A DNA stretch of 64,000 nucleotides from Erythrocercus mccallii. Its lineage: Eukaryota > Chordata > Aves > Passeriformes > Dicruridae. The DNA is taken from the NCBI GenBank assembly GCA_013397435.1, contig VZRG01000450.1, forward strand, positions 186,001-250,000, read 5' to 3'. The notes beneath the pieces were generated by a model, which worked only from the letters and a program-made list of their open reading frames with translations, was not told the origin of the DNA and searched no databases. Below, one piece after another: positions 35,901 to 49,800 of this stretch; positions within the stretch are counted from its first letter, which is position 1, and the number at the start of each line of letters is the position of its first letter. A program made the translations under genes and the position numbers.

Positions 35901-38900
35901 TTTCAACAGATGAGAGCCTTGTTTCTAAGTTTGTATGTAGTAGTTAAACACTTTCTATTTGCCTCTAAATGAAATTAAGGTTTCACTTGCTGAGTGAAAT
36001 GCACTAGCCAGATTTATCTAGGATATAAGGGGTTGCTCCAAGTAAAATTCACACTGTAATAGACCTGAAGTGAATGCAGAGGACTTTTGACAAATTCCAA
36101 AGAAATGATCTCATCAGATCTTGTAATTCCCAGTATAGCTTAGTATTCTTTCAGAAGAGTTTGTTCACTGTTAAGATTTTTATGTGGACTTATGCTGTTC
36201 AAATGAATTTTATGTCTTTGGGTGAAGGAATTAAAACACAAATAATGTATAAAAGATGGTTCTTCAAATTTACTTTGTCTCTGTAAAGACAGCAGCTCCT
36301 GATGATTTCCTGAGGGCATTTCAAATGCAATCTTTCTGTCCTTACTGCCCTTTCAAGGAAAATGGTAATGTTCACCAAATGGCTTACTGATTCTTTTTCA
36401 AAAGCATGGGACTGTGGTTCATGAAGACAAACACATTACTCAAAGACTTTACACAAGGATTAATCTGTCAAGTGGAATCAAAACTTATTCTTCCTTTCTA
36501 TGTCACTTTGTATTTGATGACAAGGTACACATACAAAGGGACTTCTTTGCCATTGCAAGTTGATGACACACAACAAAAGGATTTTCTATGATATTAAAGG
36601 ACAGTTTTCTTGCACTCTTTTTAGAGATGTAGCAATAGTAATCCCAAACTCTCTCTCCTTTTGTATATGGGGAATCAAATCCAATTTGTAATATACAAGA
36701 CAAAGGAAAACAAGTTTCTTACTTCCTTATATCCTTTGGGTGACCTCTTCAAAGTCACCAGCTATAAATAAAAACCTGGTACAGCTGACAGGTCCTTCTC
36801 ATAAAGTAGCTTCAGGAGAGCATCTAGATATGAAGAATCTACTTCAGTTTCTGCTTGTTCACTCGGGAGACACACTTCCATTCTCACTTTCAGGCTTTTC
36901 TGCACACAGTACGTATCTGTCTTAAGTAACAGGAAGACTTCATTTTCACCTCTTTCCTTCTAAATGCCTGGGTGAATTGGCTTCAGAAGCATAAAATATA
37001 TGTTTTACATGATGGATTATGATTAGACATATTAAAAATACTGTCAAGAAGCTAGAAAAATTATCTTCATAGACCTGCCAAGTTTTATTCATTTTCAATG
37101 AGTTTCTATTTTACTGATGATTTAGGATCATTTGGAGCAATTTGGTGTACACAAATTGATTAGTAATAATTTTTTGAGGCTTCCTTGAGAACTAACATCT
37201 TTCTAATCTTACCAGATTTTAAAGAAAAAGAATATTTTAATGTATCTCATAATTTGTTTCTGCTATATGTTGACTACTTTCCTAGTGTGCTCTTTTTTTA
37301 TTGTGCTATGTATAAGTGGGAGGACATATGTACAGTATATGCTCTAACACAGAGTGAACACAGACAACTACCTCAAAAAGTTAAGGTAATTTGTATTCTA
37401 TAGAAATTTACCAAAATTCAAAGATTTTCCTCAGAAATGGCAGTCAGGAAAAGAAATCAAAAGGAAAAACAGTAGTTATAAAAGGGTCAGAAAACCCACC
37501 TACCAGAAAAAAAATCATCACATAATGCAAATAATACTGTTATTTAAAAGAAAAAAAAATATTTCTCAACATTTCCAAGACTGAATGTTCTCTGGAGTTG
37601 GTTTCCTCTTTGTTTTTGAATACTAAGCAAACGAAAAATCTCATAAAAAAATGTTGGTGGAGCAAGTCAAAAGAATAAATCACTTTTCAAAATCTTCACT
37701 CTCTTGGCTCTTGGGAAGACCTTACCAGTATATCCTTTTATCTGTCACCTCAGTAGTATCATTAGCATATGAAAGAGTTGATCCTAAACTTTATTTCCAT
37801 ACAAGCTCTGTTCTAGACCTTCAATTACCTACTGGTGAAAAGCCAACATTTTTGAAATTTAGAGTCCTGTCACCCATTAACTTTTCCACCTCCACAGCAC
37901 TTGCACGTAAAAGATGAAGGTTGTGTTTGAAGCACTGACATGGTATAAAATGCCAACATCACAAACGGAATAATGGTGTTCATAAATCATTGCCTGAATA
38001 GTAAACTTTTAAGAAGAAAATCACAGTTTTCATTGCTTTGTTATTCTTATAATAATTTCATAAATTATAAATTATCTTCACAGAAGGCTTTAAGGAAAAG
38101 TTAGACTATTTTCAGCTTTTCTTTTTATGTGTGCACAATGAAAAAAAAAGACAGACAACACAAAGATTTACTCCCATATTTAAAGTAAAACTAAAATATT
38201 TATTCAAGGGATAGGATTTTTATTTTTTTTTTGATGAATGGACAAGGAGACAAGATAGATCTTGATTGGTTTTGTTACCAAAAATTATAAGTGGTTCATC
38301 TAGAAAAATTACACTTCAGCAGCATTGCATTTTTAATTTCTGTGCCAACTAAAATGCAAAGTTTGAACTAAAAAAACCTGTATTTTTAATAACATTGATA
38401 TTTCAAGAACTACTAGAAGTAATTATTAAAAATACTATGTATGATATGTAATCTTAAAAATTATGAAATATAACTAAGCAACTTATGCTATATAGAGGTT
38501 GGAAGTGTTGATCAAGTAAAGAAGACAGATCACAATTTACAATACTGAAGTCTCATCAACTGATCTTAAACAATAGTACAGACTTTCATATGAAATAAAT
38601 TATTGGTTATTGGAATGCAACAAATAATTACTGCAACTTTTTTTTTCCTTTTCTCAAAAAATGAAACCAAAACCTGAAACACTTTTTAAACCATCTTAGA
38701 ACTGTGTCTTAATATGAGGGAAGTTCTTTTGGGATCAGGACCATAATAGTAGCTATTATCAACTCTCTCTTGTTATTTTTCTTTTGATAAAAAATGGCAC
38801 ACAAGTTAGTATGAGCCCCAAGATATTAAAAGGGTTTTTTTGAGAAGATATTTAAATAGCTTTTGTGCTTAGTTGTAGCTGAAGAATATAAAATTTAGCA

Positions 38901-40659
38901 CTCTAAAGTGTCATGCTTCTGGATCACTCTACTCAGCAAGTCAAATTCCTATTATTTCATGTTTTACTCAGACCTCTAGGTCTAATACTGCAACCCACCA
39001 TGTTGAAAAGCATCAAAGGTCAATATGCTAATTCATGGTTACCAGTAAACTTTGAAAAATGAAAGAAATTAATGAAAACTATCTTTGACATCAATGTAAG
39101 AAAAGCTAAAGATTGAAAAAGGCTTATGTAACTTTTTTTTCTGGTTAAACCTATGTGTGGTCAAAGACTAAGACTTAGTGGAAGATATGGTATTTCTCTT
39201 TGTCTGTTTTTCCATTGAGCAGCAATGATTAGACTATGTGAACTGACTGAGATATCAATACTACGTGCTATCCATCTGAAAGGAATTGAGCACATAATTT
39301 CTAAAGCATTGTTTCAATTTTTAATTATAACCTATTGCTTTTTTTTTGGAAAATAGCATAAATCACAGTGAGCAAACACCCTAGAATATTCAGTACTGTT
39401 TTGAATTACTCATAAACACCAGTTGTTGCTGGGAAAGTTTCTATCTTTATTATTTCTCAAGTTAGATGAAATACTTGTTAGATAGAAAATACAATCATAA
39501 CTCCAGACTCTTCTGTTTATTTTTGTAGCAGGTAAAGCAGTCTATATAATCAACAGACAAGAATATTGAAGGGATGTGATTTTACATTGTAGTGTGGAAA
39601 TAGGGCCTAGTTGCTAAATAGTGATGCTCCATGTGAGTGGTGATATGGATTTTAAAATTTTGAATCTGTAATTAAATTTAATATGAAAATGCAGGTCAAA
39701 CCAACCAGTCACCACTGTCATTCCTTAGATCTTTCTTTTGGTTAAAGATTTTTAGCATATTGAGGTAACAGATATTTTTTTTAAATGAAAACAACATTAG
39801 TTGCAGTTCTCAAATTGAACATACACCAAGGATTCAGGGTTTATGATGATATCCAAGAATAAGATTTGTTGTTAAATAACCTTTCATCACTGAACATAAA
39901 ATACATTCATTTTCCTCTGTATAAAGCAGAGAGTGCCATTCTCAGAAGAGTAATTTCACACTGTCCTTCTCTTCCTGAAATAAGGCTATTTCTATCATTT
40001 TTCCATAGTATTCTCTCATGTGTTTCTAGCTTATACCTCTTTGTTCCTCTCAGATTTCATTTATCTCTGAAAAGAGATGGCCTAAAGATTTGGGAGCCAA
40101 AAAAGATAGTTTAAAATATTTCTTTCAAAAGACAGCATAACAAGATTAAAAAATAAAGGTAGTTGATGTGAAGCATTAGAGTGATTTTTTGATAATTTTG
40201 GAGACTTTTATTAACATTCATAAGGCAAATTCAAATGACACATAAAAAACGAAATTTCTACTCTTTAAACACAGAGAATTCTATGCACCAGAAGAATTTC
40301 TAGGTAAATCAGTTGGCAGGTCAGGTGCAGAAGTAACTGTGTTAATTAGTTCAGGCTGATCTACAGTCGGGCAGTTCTAGGACAGAAGTTAAACTTGTTT
40401 ATTGTTGGTCTATGAATTAATTTAATCTTCACAGTATGCAGATACCTCTTGGATTGTCATTGAAGGATGGTGGACCAATTGTTTAAAAACAACTGGAAGT
40501 TAACATTCAAATAAACCAACTGCTAGTCATAATCCCTTCTGAACTTCTTATCATAAAGAAAAGAAAAATCAATATTTCTTAAATAAGTGAATAATTTGCT
40601 ATCTAGGATTCTAAACTGTATAATATTCCGATGACTGCTACAAATAACAAATGGCAATT
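32967..40659. other. Long AT-rich non-coding stretch
   Basis: About 7.7 kb with no gene, RNA gene or repeat that I can support. The longest ORFs (about 88 codons at 37651-37917) show no motif. About 34440-34640 and 35480-35740 are non-repetitive blocks of more balanced composition that could be conserved regulatory DNA; this cannot be judged from one species. Confidence 0.45.
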
Positions 40660-40790
40660 CACTCCTGCAGAGATTCCAGTTGGACATATGACGAACTTTT
40701 TCACAATGAGAATGACCAGCCATTGGATCATTTTGAGTTTTCTTGTAGGCTTCTCCCACTCTGAAAGTGAAAAGCATTGCCAAGGAGGCT
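40660..40790 (+). mobile_element. Possible ancient CR1 relic
   Basis: 'gacgaactttttcacaatga' followed by 'gaatgaccagccattgg' resembles the coding end of old amniote CR1 families (the F-F-T-M/V-R-V-T...HW region). The usual 3' tail is not recognisable beyond it. If real it is much older than the other CR1 copies here. A chance match is possible. Confidence 0.35.
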
Positions 40791-42949
40791 GGTACCCTTT
40801 CTATTTCAGACCATACCAGTCCATGTCCTTGCAGGTAGACCTTATTCCAAATTTGTTTTGCTGCTGCAGACAGAGGTTTATATAATTCTTAGAATAGAAC
40901 CATAAATTAACACTACTCCATGTGACCCTCACAAAAAGTAGCTGAAAAATTTGTTTAGGATAACAGGCAGTAATTTCACTACCTAAAGTAGTAAATGAAA
41001 TAGTCCCACCAAAACTATGAGGAAGGAAAAGTGCTTGTAAAATTAAGATATTGTGCTATTTTTTAGGTCTATATTCAATGAACATGGTAGCATGCTTTGT
41101 ATAAGGTGAGCCATGCAAGTGCATTTTATCAGGAGACTAACACAAAAGACATTCTACTTCAATATTAGTATGCTGCATGCAATCTGTAGCACATTCATAT
41201 TACATACAAAATAGGAAATTTTTCATGAGAGTGTATTTTAATGGACCTTGGCATCAAAATATCATTGCCAAATCATTGGGACAGATATCTTTTAAGCTCA
41301 TCACCAGCATAGCTGATAGAACTGGTTTGACTCTGTGAACATTAAGATTCCGAGCAATATCCTCAGCCTTCTTTAGCACCCCTTTTATGACATGTTTATT
41401 TCTCCAAATCTGTTTGCCCTAAACTCTTATGACAGCTTGGATTGCAGCCCTATTCTTTCAGAATACCCTCCACTGCTGGTATGGGAATTGATTGGCAGGT
41501 TATCATATGTAGGAAACCTGGCACTAGCATCCTGCTCAGGACTAAGTCTGACAAAACTGGCCCTGGCCTGATAGCTGAAAATTGTTCAAAAGTTCAATTT
41601 CTGGGCTAGGGAGAAATAATACAGATAGAGACAGTCAGTTCCAGATCTGTGAAATGCTGATTCTGATCTGTTTATTAATATCTTAAGGAGTGTCATTATG
41701 AATTGTTACCAAGGACTTTGGACTCAAGTGAAAATTCTAATATATAGTGGCATCAAATTTGTTATAGTTGCAGCAAAGTGCAGTCTTTTAGACAATAAAA
41801 GATGTTGACAAAACATTAATGATGGTGAGGAAGTAATCTTTATAAGTATTTAAGATTTCTGACATCAAATAATATTTCTATTTAGTGGTGTCATCAAGGC
41901 ACATTGGCTCTAAGTACTCTTCATAAAGGAGAAAATTGCTTGCATCATTACACTGATGATATTAAATCTTACTTGTTTGTCAAATATGTGTAAGACCTTC
42001 AGCATCTGGCAGCTAATAGTAAGGATTAGTATTCTAGAATGGATGCTGGAATGGCTGAGAAAACAACAACAAAAAAACCCTCTTGTAATTAGACATATAA
42101 GTGAAAAAGCTTGCTTGGCAGAAATCCAGTACCCATATATTAAGGTAAATAGCCATTACAGCAACTTTCTTTATTGCTATTCTCATGAGATCTAACAACA
42201 CAAAAAACAAAGATGTGCCAACTATTTTCTACTGTGATAATCTGTTACAGAATGAACACTAATGCATAAAATGCCATTGTTCTCACAAAATCTCTCTTAC
42301 ATGTAAAAATAAAATGCATTTAATTTCACTTTTAGATCATAACAGTCTTTTGTGTTGCTATCAATTTTTCCAGGCTATGATCGATAGCGTGATTCCCTGA
42401 ATTTAGTAAAGTGGGACAGACAGAGGAGCAAAAGAAGCTTTACTAGGAGTATGTCTTGCTGAATGACGAAGGGAATAAAATTTAGGTTTTACCTTTTTTG
42501 AGACACAAAGGTGCTTTAAATAACCTAAATCAACACCTTTCCAAATATTTCCCAAAATAATTATCAAAGTAATATTTTAATATTCCTAAGAAAAAGAGAA
42601 AAAATATTAAAAATTGTCCAAAAGCATATCTAATTAGCTAATCATGTCCCTAGTCTGAAGTAAAGATAGTCTGTGCTCTCAACTTTTGAAACCTTATTGC
42701 ACTAGAAAAAGAAGGAACAAACATGACTGTGCATCTAGATAATCTCTGCCTTCACACTGATCTCTTCTTTTGCCACTGTGAGAAACCGGTTTGAAGGAAA
42801 GATTTGGATTTTTAATACATATCCCTGCTCAGATCAGAACATTAAAAGAAAAGGCTTGTTTTGTGTTTCCCTTTCTTAAATATTTATAAATAGTTCATAA
42901 CTTACAATCACTAATCCTACAGTACACTGTATTGTACTCAGTATACCTA
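40791..42949. other. AT-rich non-coding stretch
   Basis: No gene recognised. About 41270-41620 is less AT-rich than its surroundings, without a recognisable family. Confidence 0.45.
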
Positions 42950-43833
42950 GTATAGTAAGTTTGCCTTTGATACTAAATTGGGAGGAGCTGTTCACTCTCT
43001 CAAAGGCAGAGAGGCCCTGCAGAGAGACCTTGATAAACCCAGAGGCCTGGGCAGTCACCCTGTGTATGAAGCTTAACAAAGTGCTGGATGCCACACATGG
43101 GATGGGGCAACCCAGGATGAACAGATTGGGAAAAGAGAGACTGGAGTTTAGCATTATAGAAAAGGACCTGGGCATCCTGGTTGATGGCAAGTTGAACATG
43201 AGCCAGCAGTGCCCTGGCAGCCAGGAGGGACAAGCCCCTCCAGGGAGCATCAGGCACAGCATCACCAGCCAGGCAAGGGAGGGGATTATCCTGCTCTGCT
43301 CTGCACTGGGGTGGCCTCACCTCGAGTGCTGGGGCAGTTTTAGGCACTGTAAAATGAGCCAGATATAAAGCTATTAGAAGGCCCAAAGGAGGGCAATGAA
43401 GATGGTGAGTGTTCTGGAGAGGACCTGTATGAGTGGAAGAGGTCACTTGGTCTGCTCAGACTGGAGAAGACTGAGGGGAGACCTCATGGCATTTTACAGC
43501 TTCTCCATGACTGGAAGAGGAGAGGCAGGCACTAATTTCTGCTCTATGGTGACCAGTGACAGAACCCAAGGGAATGGCCTGAAGCTGTGTCAGGAGTGCT
43601 TTAGGTTAGATATTAGAAAAAGGTTAATGTAGAGGGAGGTTGGGGACTGAAACAGGCTCTCCATGGAAGTGGTCACAGCACCAAGCCTGACACAGTTCAA
43701 CAAGTGTTTGAACAATGATCTCAAGCACATGGTGTGATTCTTGGGCTGTCCCATGGATGGCCAGGAGCTGGATTTTGATGATCCCTGGGTCCCTTCCAAG
43801 GCAGGATATTCAATGACTCTGTCATTCTATGAT
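42950..43833 (+). mobile_element. CR1 retrotransposon 3' part
   Basis: Homology begins in the middle of the reverse transcriptase at 'agtaagtttgcctttgatac' (the FADDTK region, here read as FAFDTK) and runs to a clear 3' end. The terminus has 'ctcaagcacatggtgtgatt', 'ttgatgatccctgggtccct' and 'ctctgtcattctatgat'. It is 5'-truncated and frameshifted. The tail is of the ATTCTATGAT type, so it belongs to a different CR1 subfamily from the copies at 571-1037 and 1495-2440. Confidence 0.92.
42961..43632 (+). pseudogene. CR1 ORF2 C-terminal remnant, broken frame
   Basis: Two open stretches carry recognisable CR1 protein: 42961-43368 includes EKDLGILVDGKLNMSQQC, and 43396-43632 includes VTSDRTQGNGLKL and FRLDIRK. 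They are separated by a stop and frame change, and the section between the FADD region and EKDLG is shortened. Non-functional. Confidence 0.8.
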
Positions 43834-46800
43834 ACATTCTTTGGTTACTTACTGCACTTTGGTAATGGAATGCGTTGAGATATAATTTATCATTACTGTA
43901 TTTCTTATAAAGTTTTTTATAAAATCAACAAGTGAGGAGAGCTATTTGACTTTTTTTTTGATAGTTTCACTCAATAAACAACTTGTATTATCCTTAATAC
44001 AAGGCACATTAAAAAAAAACAAACAAAAACTTAAATTAGTTTAGAATTTGGTGAAATTCTGAACCTTATTAATCACAATTATTCACTGCATCTTGCCTTG
44101 GCACCCATTTTATACGGAAGTTCTATACTGGTTTGATATTATAGAATATCAGTCCTGAAGGTTAGTAAGCACCGTGGTAGATTTAATCAATAGGTTTTTT
44201 GAGGGAGGTTTTATTTATGAATGTACTTCATCTATAAATGCTTCATAAGAAGAAATCTTCTACAAAGTGTTCTTTCATTTTTGGAGTTGAGGAGCTGTCT
44301 AAACAGAGTATTTTGGTACTCAACATGTTCTGGAGCCTACAAAATAAGACTAGGAACTCAGTTTTCCAGGATTAAATTTTACTTCTTATGCTTTTGAGTA
44401 TCTAGAGTATAAATGTACAGCTTGCTGAGCTGGATTGCAAAGCCAGGTTTCCTGCTCACTGAACACATGCAAGCCAGGTAAGAAATGAACTGCCATCAGG
44501 CAGCAATCAGTATTTTGGGAAAAGCATAGAAGCTCCATTCTTTTGCTTCCTTTTTGTTTCAAGTCTTTTAACCATCATTTCCCCCATGGTGCTGGATCAT
44601 TGAGAGAAAGAACAAGTTCTCTTAGCTTTTGCCTGTTTATCTTGATACTAAAAAAAAACCAGATTACTAAAATTCTGCAAAATGGGTATCCATTACAAAA
44701 TAGAGTTCCAAGTTTATCATCGAAGACAGCTTAGAAAACAAGAAATAGGACAGAGCTGGGCATCTGGTGAGAACAGAGGGGCAGATGGGGCCAGGATCAT
44801 CATTAGAAAAATTGGCAAAGATATTTAATTTTGTATTTATTTTTTTTTTAAATACCTAAACCCAGAAGTGTGTAGAAGTGAGCATCTGGGAGGAGACAGA
44901 TGGGGTAGGGCAAAAGGTACAGCTGCCAAAGCCATAGGAAACAATTAAGGAAACTTCTAGAGAGACTGCTTGAAAGAGAAATTCTGAGTTGAAAAAAAGA
45001 AAAAAGAGGTACAATATAAAGCAGCGAGTCATGTAGAAATGTAGAGAGTAGAAATGGGAAGTGTAAGTTTTGCATTGCTGAAATGTGAGTTGTGTGGCTC
45101 CTGCCATATAGAATGAATTAAAGTTCAGCTCACAAACCATTCTCTGTGTGAGGAGTTCAAGTATTACAACTCTGCTCACTGCTTAAATCAAAGTGAGCTC
45201 TTGAATCAGGAGAGATGGTCAGGAGGGTATGCTAAACCGTAGAATAAAATTCATTAGTACAAACAGCATTTAAGAAAACTTTCCAAAATCAAGTTAAGCC
45301 AACAGCACAGATGAAGAGAATCCTATAAATTATAGAGTAGAGGTTAGAAAAGTCTTCTAAATGTAAGAGATTTTCATTCAGTTAAAGGAATACAAAAATA
45401 CAAAACTTGATAACTCATACCCTTTAATAATGTATTAATCAAAGAACTGTTCATCAAAAAAGGGAAAATGGCCAATTCAACAGAGTGACAAATCTAAACA
45501 TTGCTTATGAAGCTTCAGCTGATATATTCTGGGGTTTTCACCTTTATATTTTCTTTTGCTTCTAAGTTTGAAAAATCATCACCCTACCCTCCACCCCCAA
45601 GTTTAAGAAAATAAAAAAGTTTTCCTGAATATGATCTGTCAGCACAAAAAAAGTATCTCGGAGAAGTCTTAAGGCTGTAATAATTGCAGCTTTTATTTAC
45701 CAGAGAATGTAATGCTAGCCAATAAACTGGGCTGGTAGAGTTTGGACATTTGGGATAGAAGCAACAAAAAGATATTTTTGCAACATCTTCCAGAGCAGTT
45801 ACTCTCATTCACCAACAGAGACAAGACATTCTCTTCAGGACAGAGCACTTCAAGTGACACATGAGCGTAAAACTGGTACGAATAAACATATTGTTTGCAC
45901 GGTAATATCTCTGTGATAGATAAACTTGCAAAGAAGGATCCCTTGGGATCATCTGAGCACATGTGCAGTCACCCTTATTTTACATTCATAACCCTGCTCT
46001 GCTATCAGCACTGTACTAGAGAGCAGGCAGCAGCCTTTAGGGGACAGCCAGGGTCACCAGGGCTTCAGTCACCACAGGAATGGCAGACCCAGGGGCTGTG
46101 CATCTGGGTTTGAGTTAAACTAAAAGTTAATCAGTTCATATAGAGCATCATCTCTCTCTGTTTTCCATTCTCAAAACTGCTGGAGTAACAGAAATTATGT
46201 ATATCACACACAAGTTTTTGGGTTTTTTTTAATGGAACACAGCAAGAAACCTTTTTCTCTCTTACAGAAAAGGGACAAGTGCAGGAATCAGTAGAAATAT
46301 GAAGGTAACTGTGGTGGTCAGAGAGAAAAATGGTGGAGTTTCTACCACTGTTTAATTCTATACCACCTACATCTGGCAGGGTCGTGGTTTCAGCAGGAGA
46401 ATGACGGGCCAGAAAGTGGAACAGGATAACACAAATGGATTTAATTTTCCTGCTGGGTTTTAAACCAGCCCACTAAGATAGCCAGAAGAAAGAATTCAAC
46501 CACTCCATGGCCAAGTAATTCAGTAGATTAGTATTAAAAATTATTTAAAAACAAATCCCACATTCTTTTAGAAAACGTTGCAATTGAACTATTTTGCTAG
46601 CTGAAGAACATTAAAGTGAAAGTGACTCACAAATAGAAGAAGGTAGAACAGATTGATATTCTTAAATTTAAAACACAGTATTTCAGCTTGTCTGACTTCA
46701 CAAGAATAAAGGATTAAAAAAAGGTGTAAACATGAGAATACTTAATTTTAAATGATTGATGTCATTCCTATCCACAGCCTGACACCACTATTCATACTTG

Positions 46801-49800
46801 CATTTGATTTTTGTTGAGAAATAAATTTGCCTATTGTACTATAACTACTGAAGGGAAGCCAATTATCTATTATACTTTTTTTAATGCTGCTTGCTGGTGT
46901 TTTTATAATACTTTAATAGCCTATATTACCTCTTACTCCTGCTTACTTGCAATCTTTAGCTAGGTTACCTAGGTAAACATTAACCCTTAAATGTTAGGTT
47001 AGCTAAAGAAACTACTTAAAACTAGAGTTTATCAGAAGGCCTTTTCTGTCCTGAATTCCATCTCAGCTGAAACAAATTCCGTTTTTTATGGTTTTTTGAC
47101 GTATGGTTTTTTTGACGTTTTTCTTGTCATATCTTATGACAAGAGAATAGAAAAAAAGATACAATTTTAAATTAGTATAAATGCAAATCTATTGAGTCTA
47201 AGTATTTTAGTATTTTTTAAATCAGACTTGTTTGGCCTTGGGTTTTTTTCTGTCATGAAAAGCAACATCTTTCTAATTCATATCATATTGCATACATACA
47301 ATTTACAAGTTTTTAGTTTATGTTTGAACTTTACAGATACCATAACAGAAATTCAGGGATGCATAAGCTTATGATTTAAGCTATATGTACACCTTATTCT
47401 TCCTTTACATTTTTTGGAACATAAGAGCTAAGGTTTCAAAAGGTTCAAAATAGTGACAATTTCTCTTACCCATCCTGTTTCTCTAACGACTTTTCAATCT
47501 TATAAAGGTGGTTATCCTCAAATTAATCAATGTAATAAAGTTTGAAAGTCTGAATGTCTTAGGAGAGCCTTATAAGAAGCAATATATAGTTGTTTTTTCA
47601 TGGAAAATTAAAAAACCACTGTTGTTAATGTCATCTATTAAAGCTGAACAATGGCAAAGAAGATTTTAGCCAGAAATAAAAAAAATATTTTTTTAAAAAA
47701 TAAATATAATAAATAAATAAATATAAAATTATGTGCTCTTTCAAAAAAAATTATCAATCCGCACTTCCTGTTTTGATACATAGTCATAAAAATATAGTGT
47801 TCTTACGTATATATATGTGGCTATATATTGAGACACCCAGGATTTCACAGTATGATTCATAAATTGATTAGAGATGCCACCTGGGAAAAAGAAAAAAAGT
47901 ACATTGCTTTGTCTTGTTAACTAGTGTTGGAAAACACCTCTTAAATATGTCTTTTCAAATTAGGCAAACACTAGGCTTAGTGAAAAGTGACATATTTGTT
48001 TACCTTAATAAAGAAAAAACCTATTTGCTTGGTCAAATGTACATTTAGAATATGTTCTCTTTATAAGATTTTTATTTTACAATTAATAAACAAATACAAT
48101 TACCTTCTATCTCTCCCCCTCATACCCTTTATCCACAAGCAAACACTTCAAAGGCAATATTTTTGATTCCTGGTGCTGAAGATTTAAACTCCATGTTTTC
48201 TTGCTTAAAGACATGGCTACCTTACTGCACTACTTTTCCTAAAATGCAGCAGTGACTGAGCCTATATCAGAGAAAGCCATGTATTGGAGGAGACCTGCAT
48301 TACTGGTATTTATCATGAAAGTGTGACCAAGCTGAGCAAGTCAGGCCATAAACTGCTACATGAAATCTTCAGATTACAATTTTAAGAAGTTTTCTCAATT
48401 CCAGAATTGAAACATTTTCCTGTATATGCATTTTTACCAACATTTACCTCCCATTCATTGCTGTTTCAATAAATACATACAAAACTAGTGGTTGATGTAG
48501 ACATAACATTTGAAACAAAAAAAAAATAATTAAAAATTATATGTATCAATTTCGAAAAATGATCGTGTGAAGGGTAAAAAGTCATGGTAGATTTCAAAGT
48601 TCTTAAAAGATTGCTAGAAATCATTGTCTCAAAACCATAAACTTGGATTCCATAAATGGAATTTCTTTTTGTTGTTGTTTTGTGGTTTACTTTTTGTATA
48701 ATTTAAATGAATGACAATGTAGTGGAGCTAAAATAAGAGCAAGGAAAATAAAATATAATGACTAGCATTCATTGTCTAGTGCCAACGTCTGATTGCATAA
48801 AGAAGGAATTCCCATGTCTGGACCTGAAAATTAATCACTGTCTGAAAAAAAGAAAAAGATGCTTCACAGTTCCTTCAGGGATTTTTCTTGAAGTATCTGC
48901 CACACAAATACAGCTCTAAATACTTTTATTTAAAGGAAATTAACCCTCAAACATTTAATTCTATTTGTATTTCACCTCAGGGTAAAAATTTATGAAATAC
49001 AGTTAGTAGGTAAAATTTTGTATTCTTGAGGAAGTAACTCTTAATTAATAGGAGATGAGGAACTGAAATTTAAAATTTTTAAATGGATGAAAGTTTATAA
49101 ACATGTAATCCATCTATCTGGTTTGGTTTGACTTTCCTAGCACACATACATAAAAATCGATAGGTGCCTACACTCTGATAAAGGATACAGAGGAAGAAAA
49201 TAAGTTTGTGTATTGTAGAGATGCTGGTGCTGCAGAGACATTGCAGTCATGCAGCATGAGATATTCCATGAAAACAAAAATTATATGTTGCTTCTTATAA
49301 GGCCGTTCTACCTCTATTAATTTTAATAGATTAAAATCTAATTTTCCTGTCTTATGAAGTCCAATACTGGTCTCAATCTTTAAGGCAGGGAGAAAATGGA
49401 ATCGAGGAATAACACTGAAATACTTCAAAGTCTTCAGTCTTACTGTATATTTGGATACGTTTTAAGTTAACAAGGGAGTGAGATACCACAAAGTCTTCAG
49501 AAATCTTTCCTCCTTTATTTGTTAGGGTATTTCATGGAAATGAATGAATGCTTTCAGTGATTGATTCTACTGAGAAGATTTTTCATTTAATAACGATTTT
49601 TAAAATTTGGCAATGACTGAAAATGGTGAGAGTAGTCAGTAACAGATAAACAGTCAAATGTTCCAGGCAACATGGTCTCTTCTACTGTCTCATAATTCTA
49701 AATATCTTAACTCCAAGCTATGTGTGTTGCTGGCACTGAGAAATTTCATTTCTTCACTGATGAACCAAAATTGACTTTAATTGCAGTTGCAAGTTTTGTG

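Noticed and set aside
37651..37917. 88-codon plus-strand ORF as a gene
   Set aside because: No domain, no splice or promoter context, ordinary chance length for a 64-kb window.
43000..43446. 148-codon minus-strand ORF
   Set aside because: It is antisense to a plus-strand CR1 copy whose own protein motifs are visible in the sense direction.
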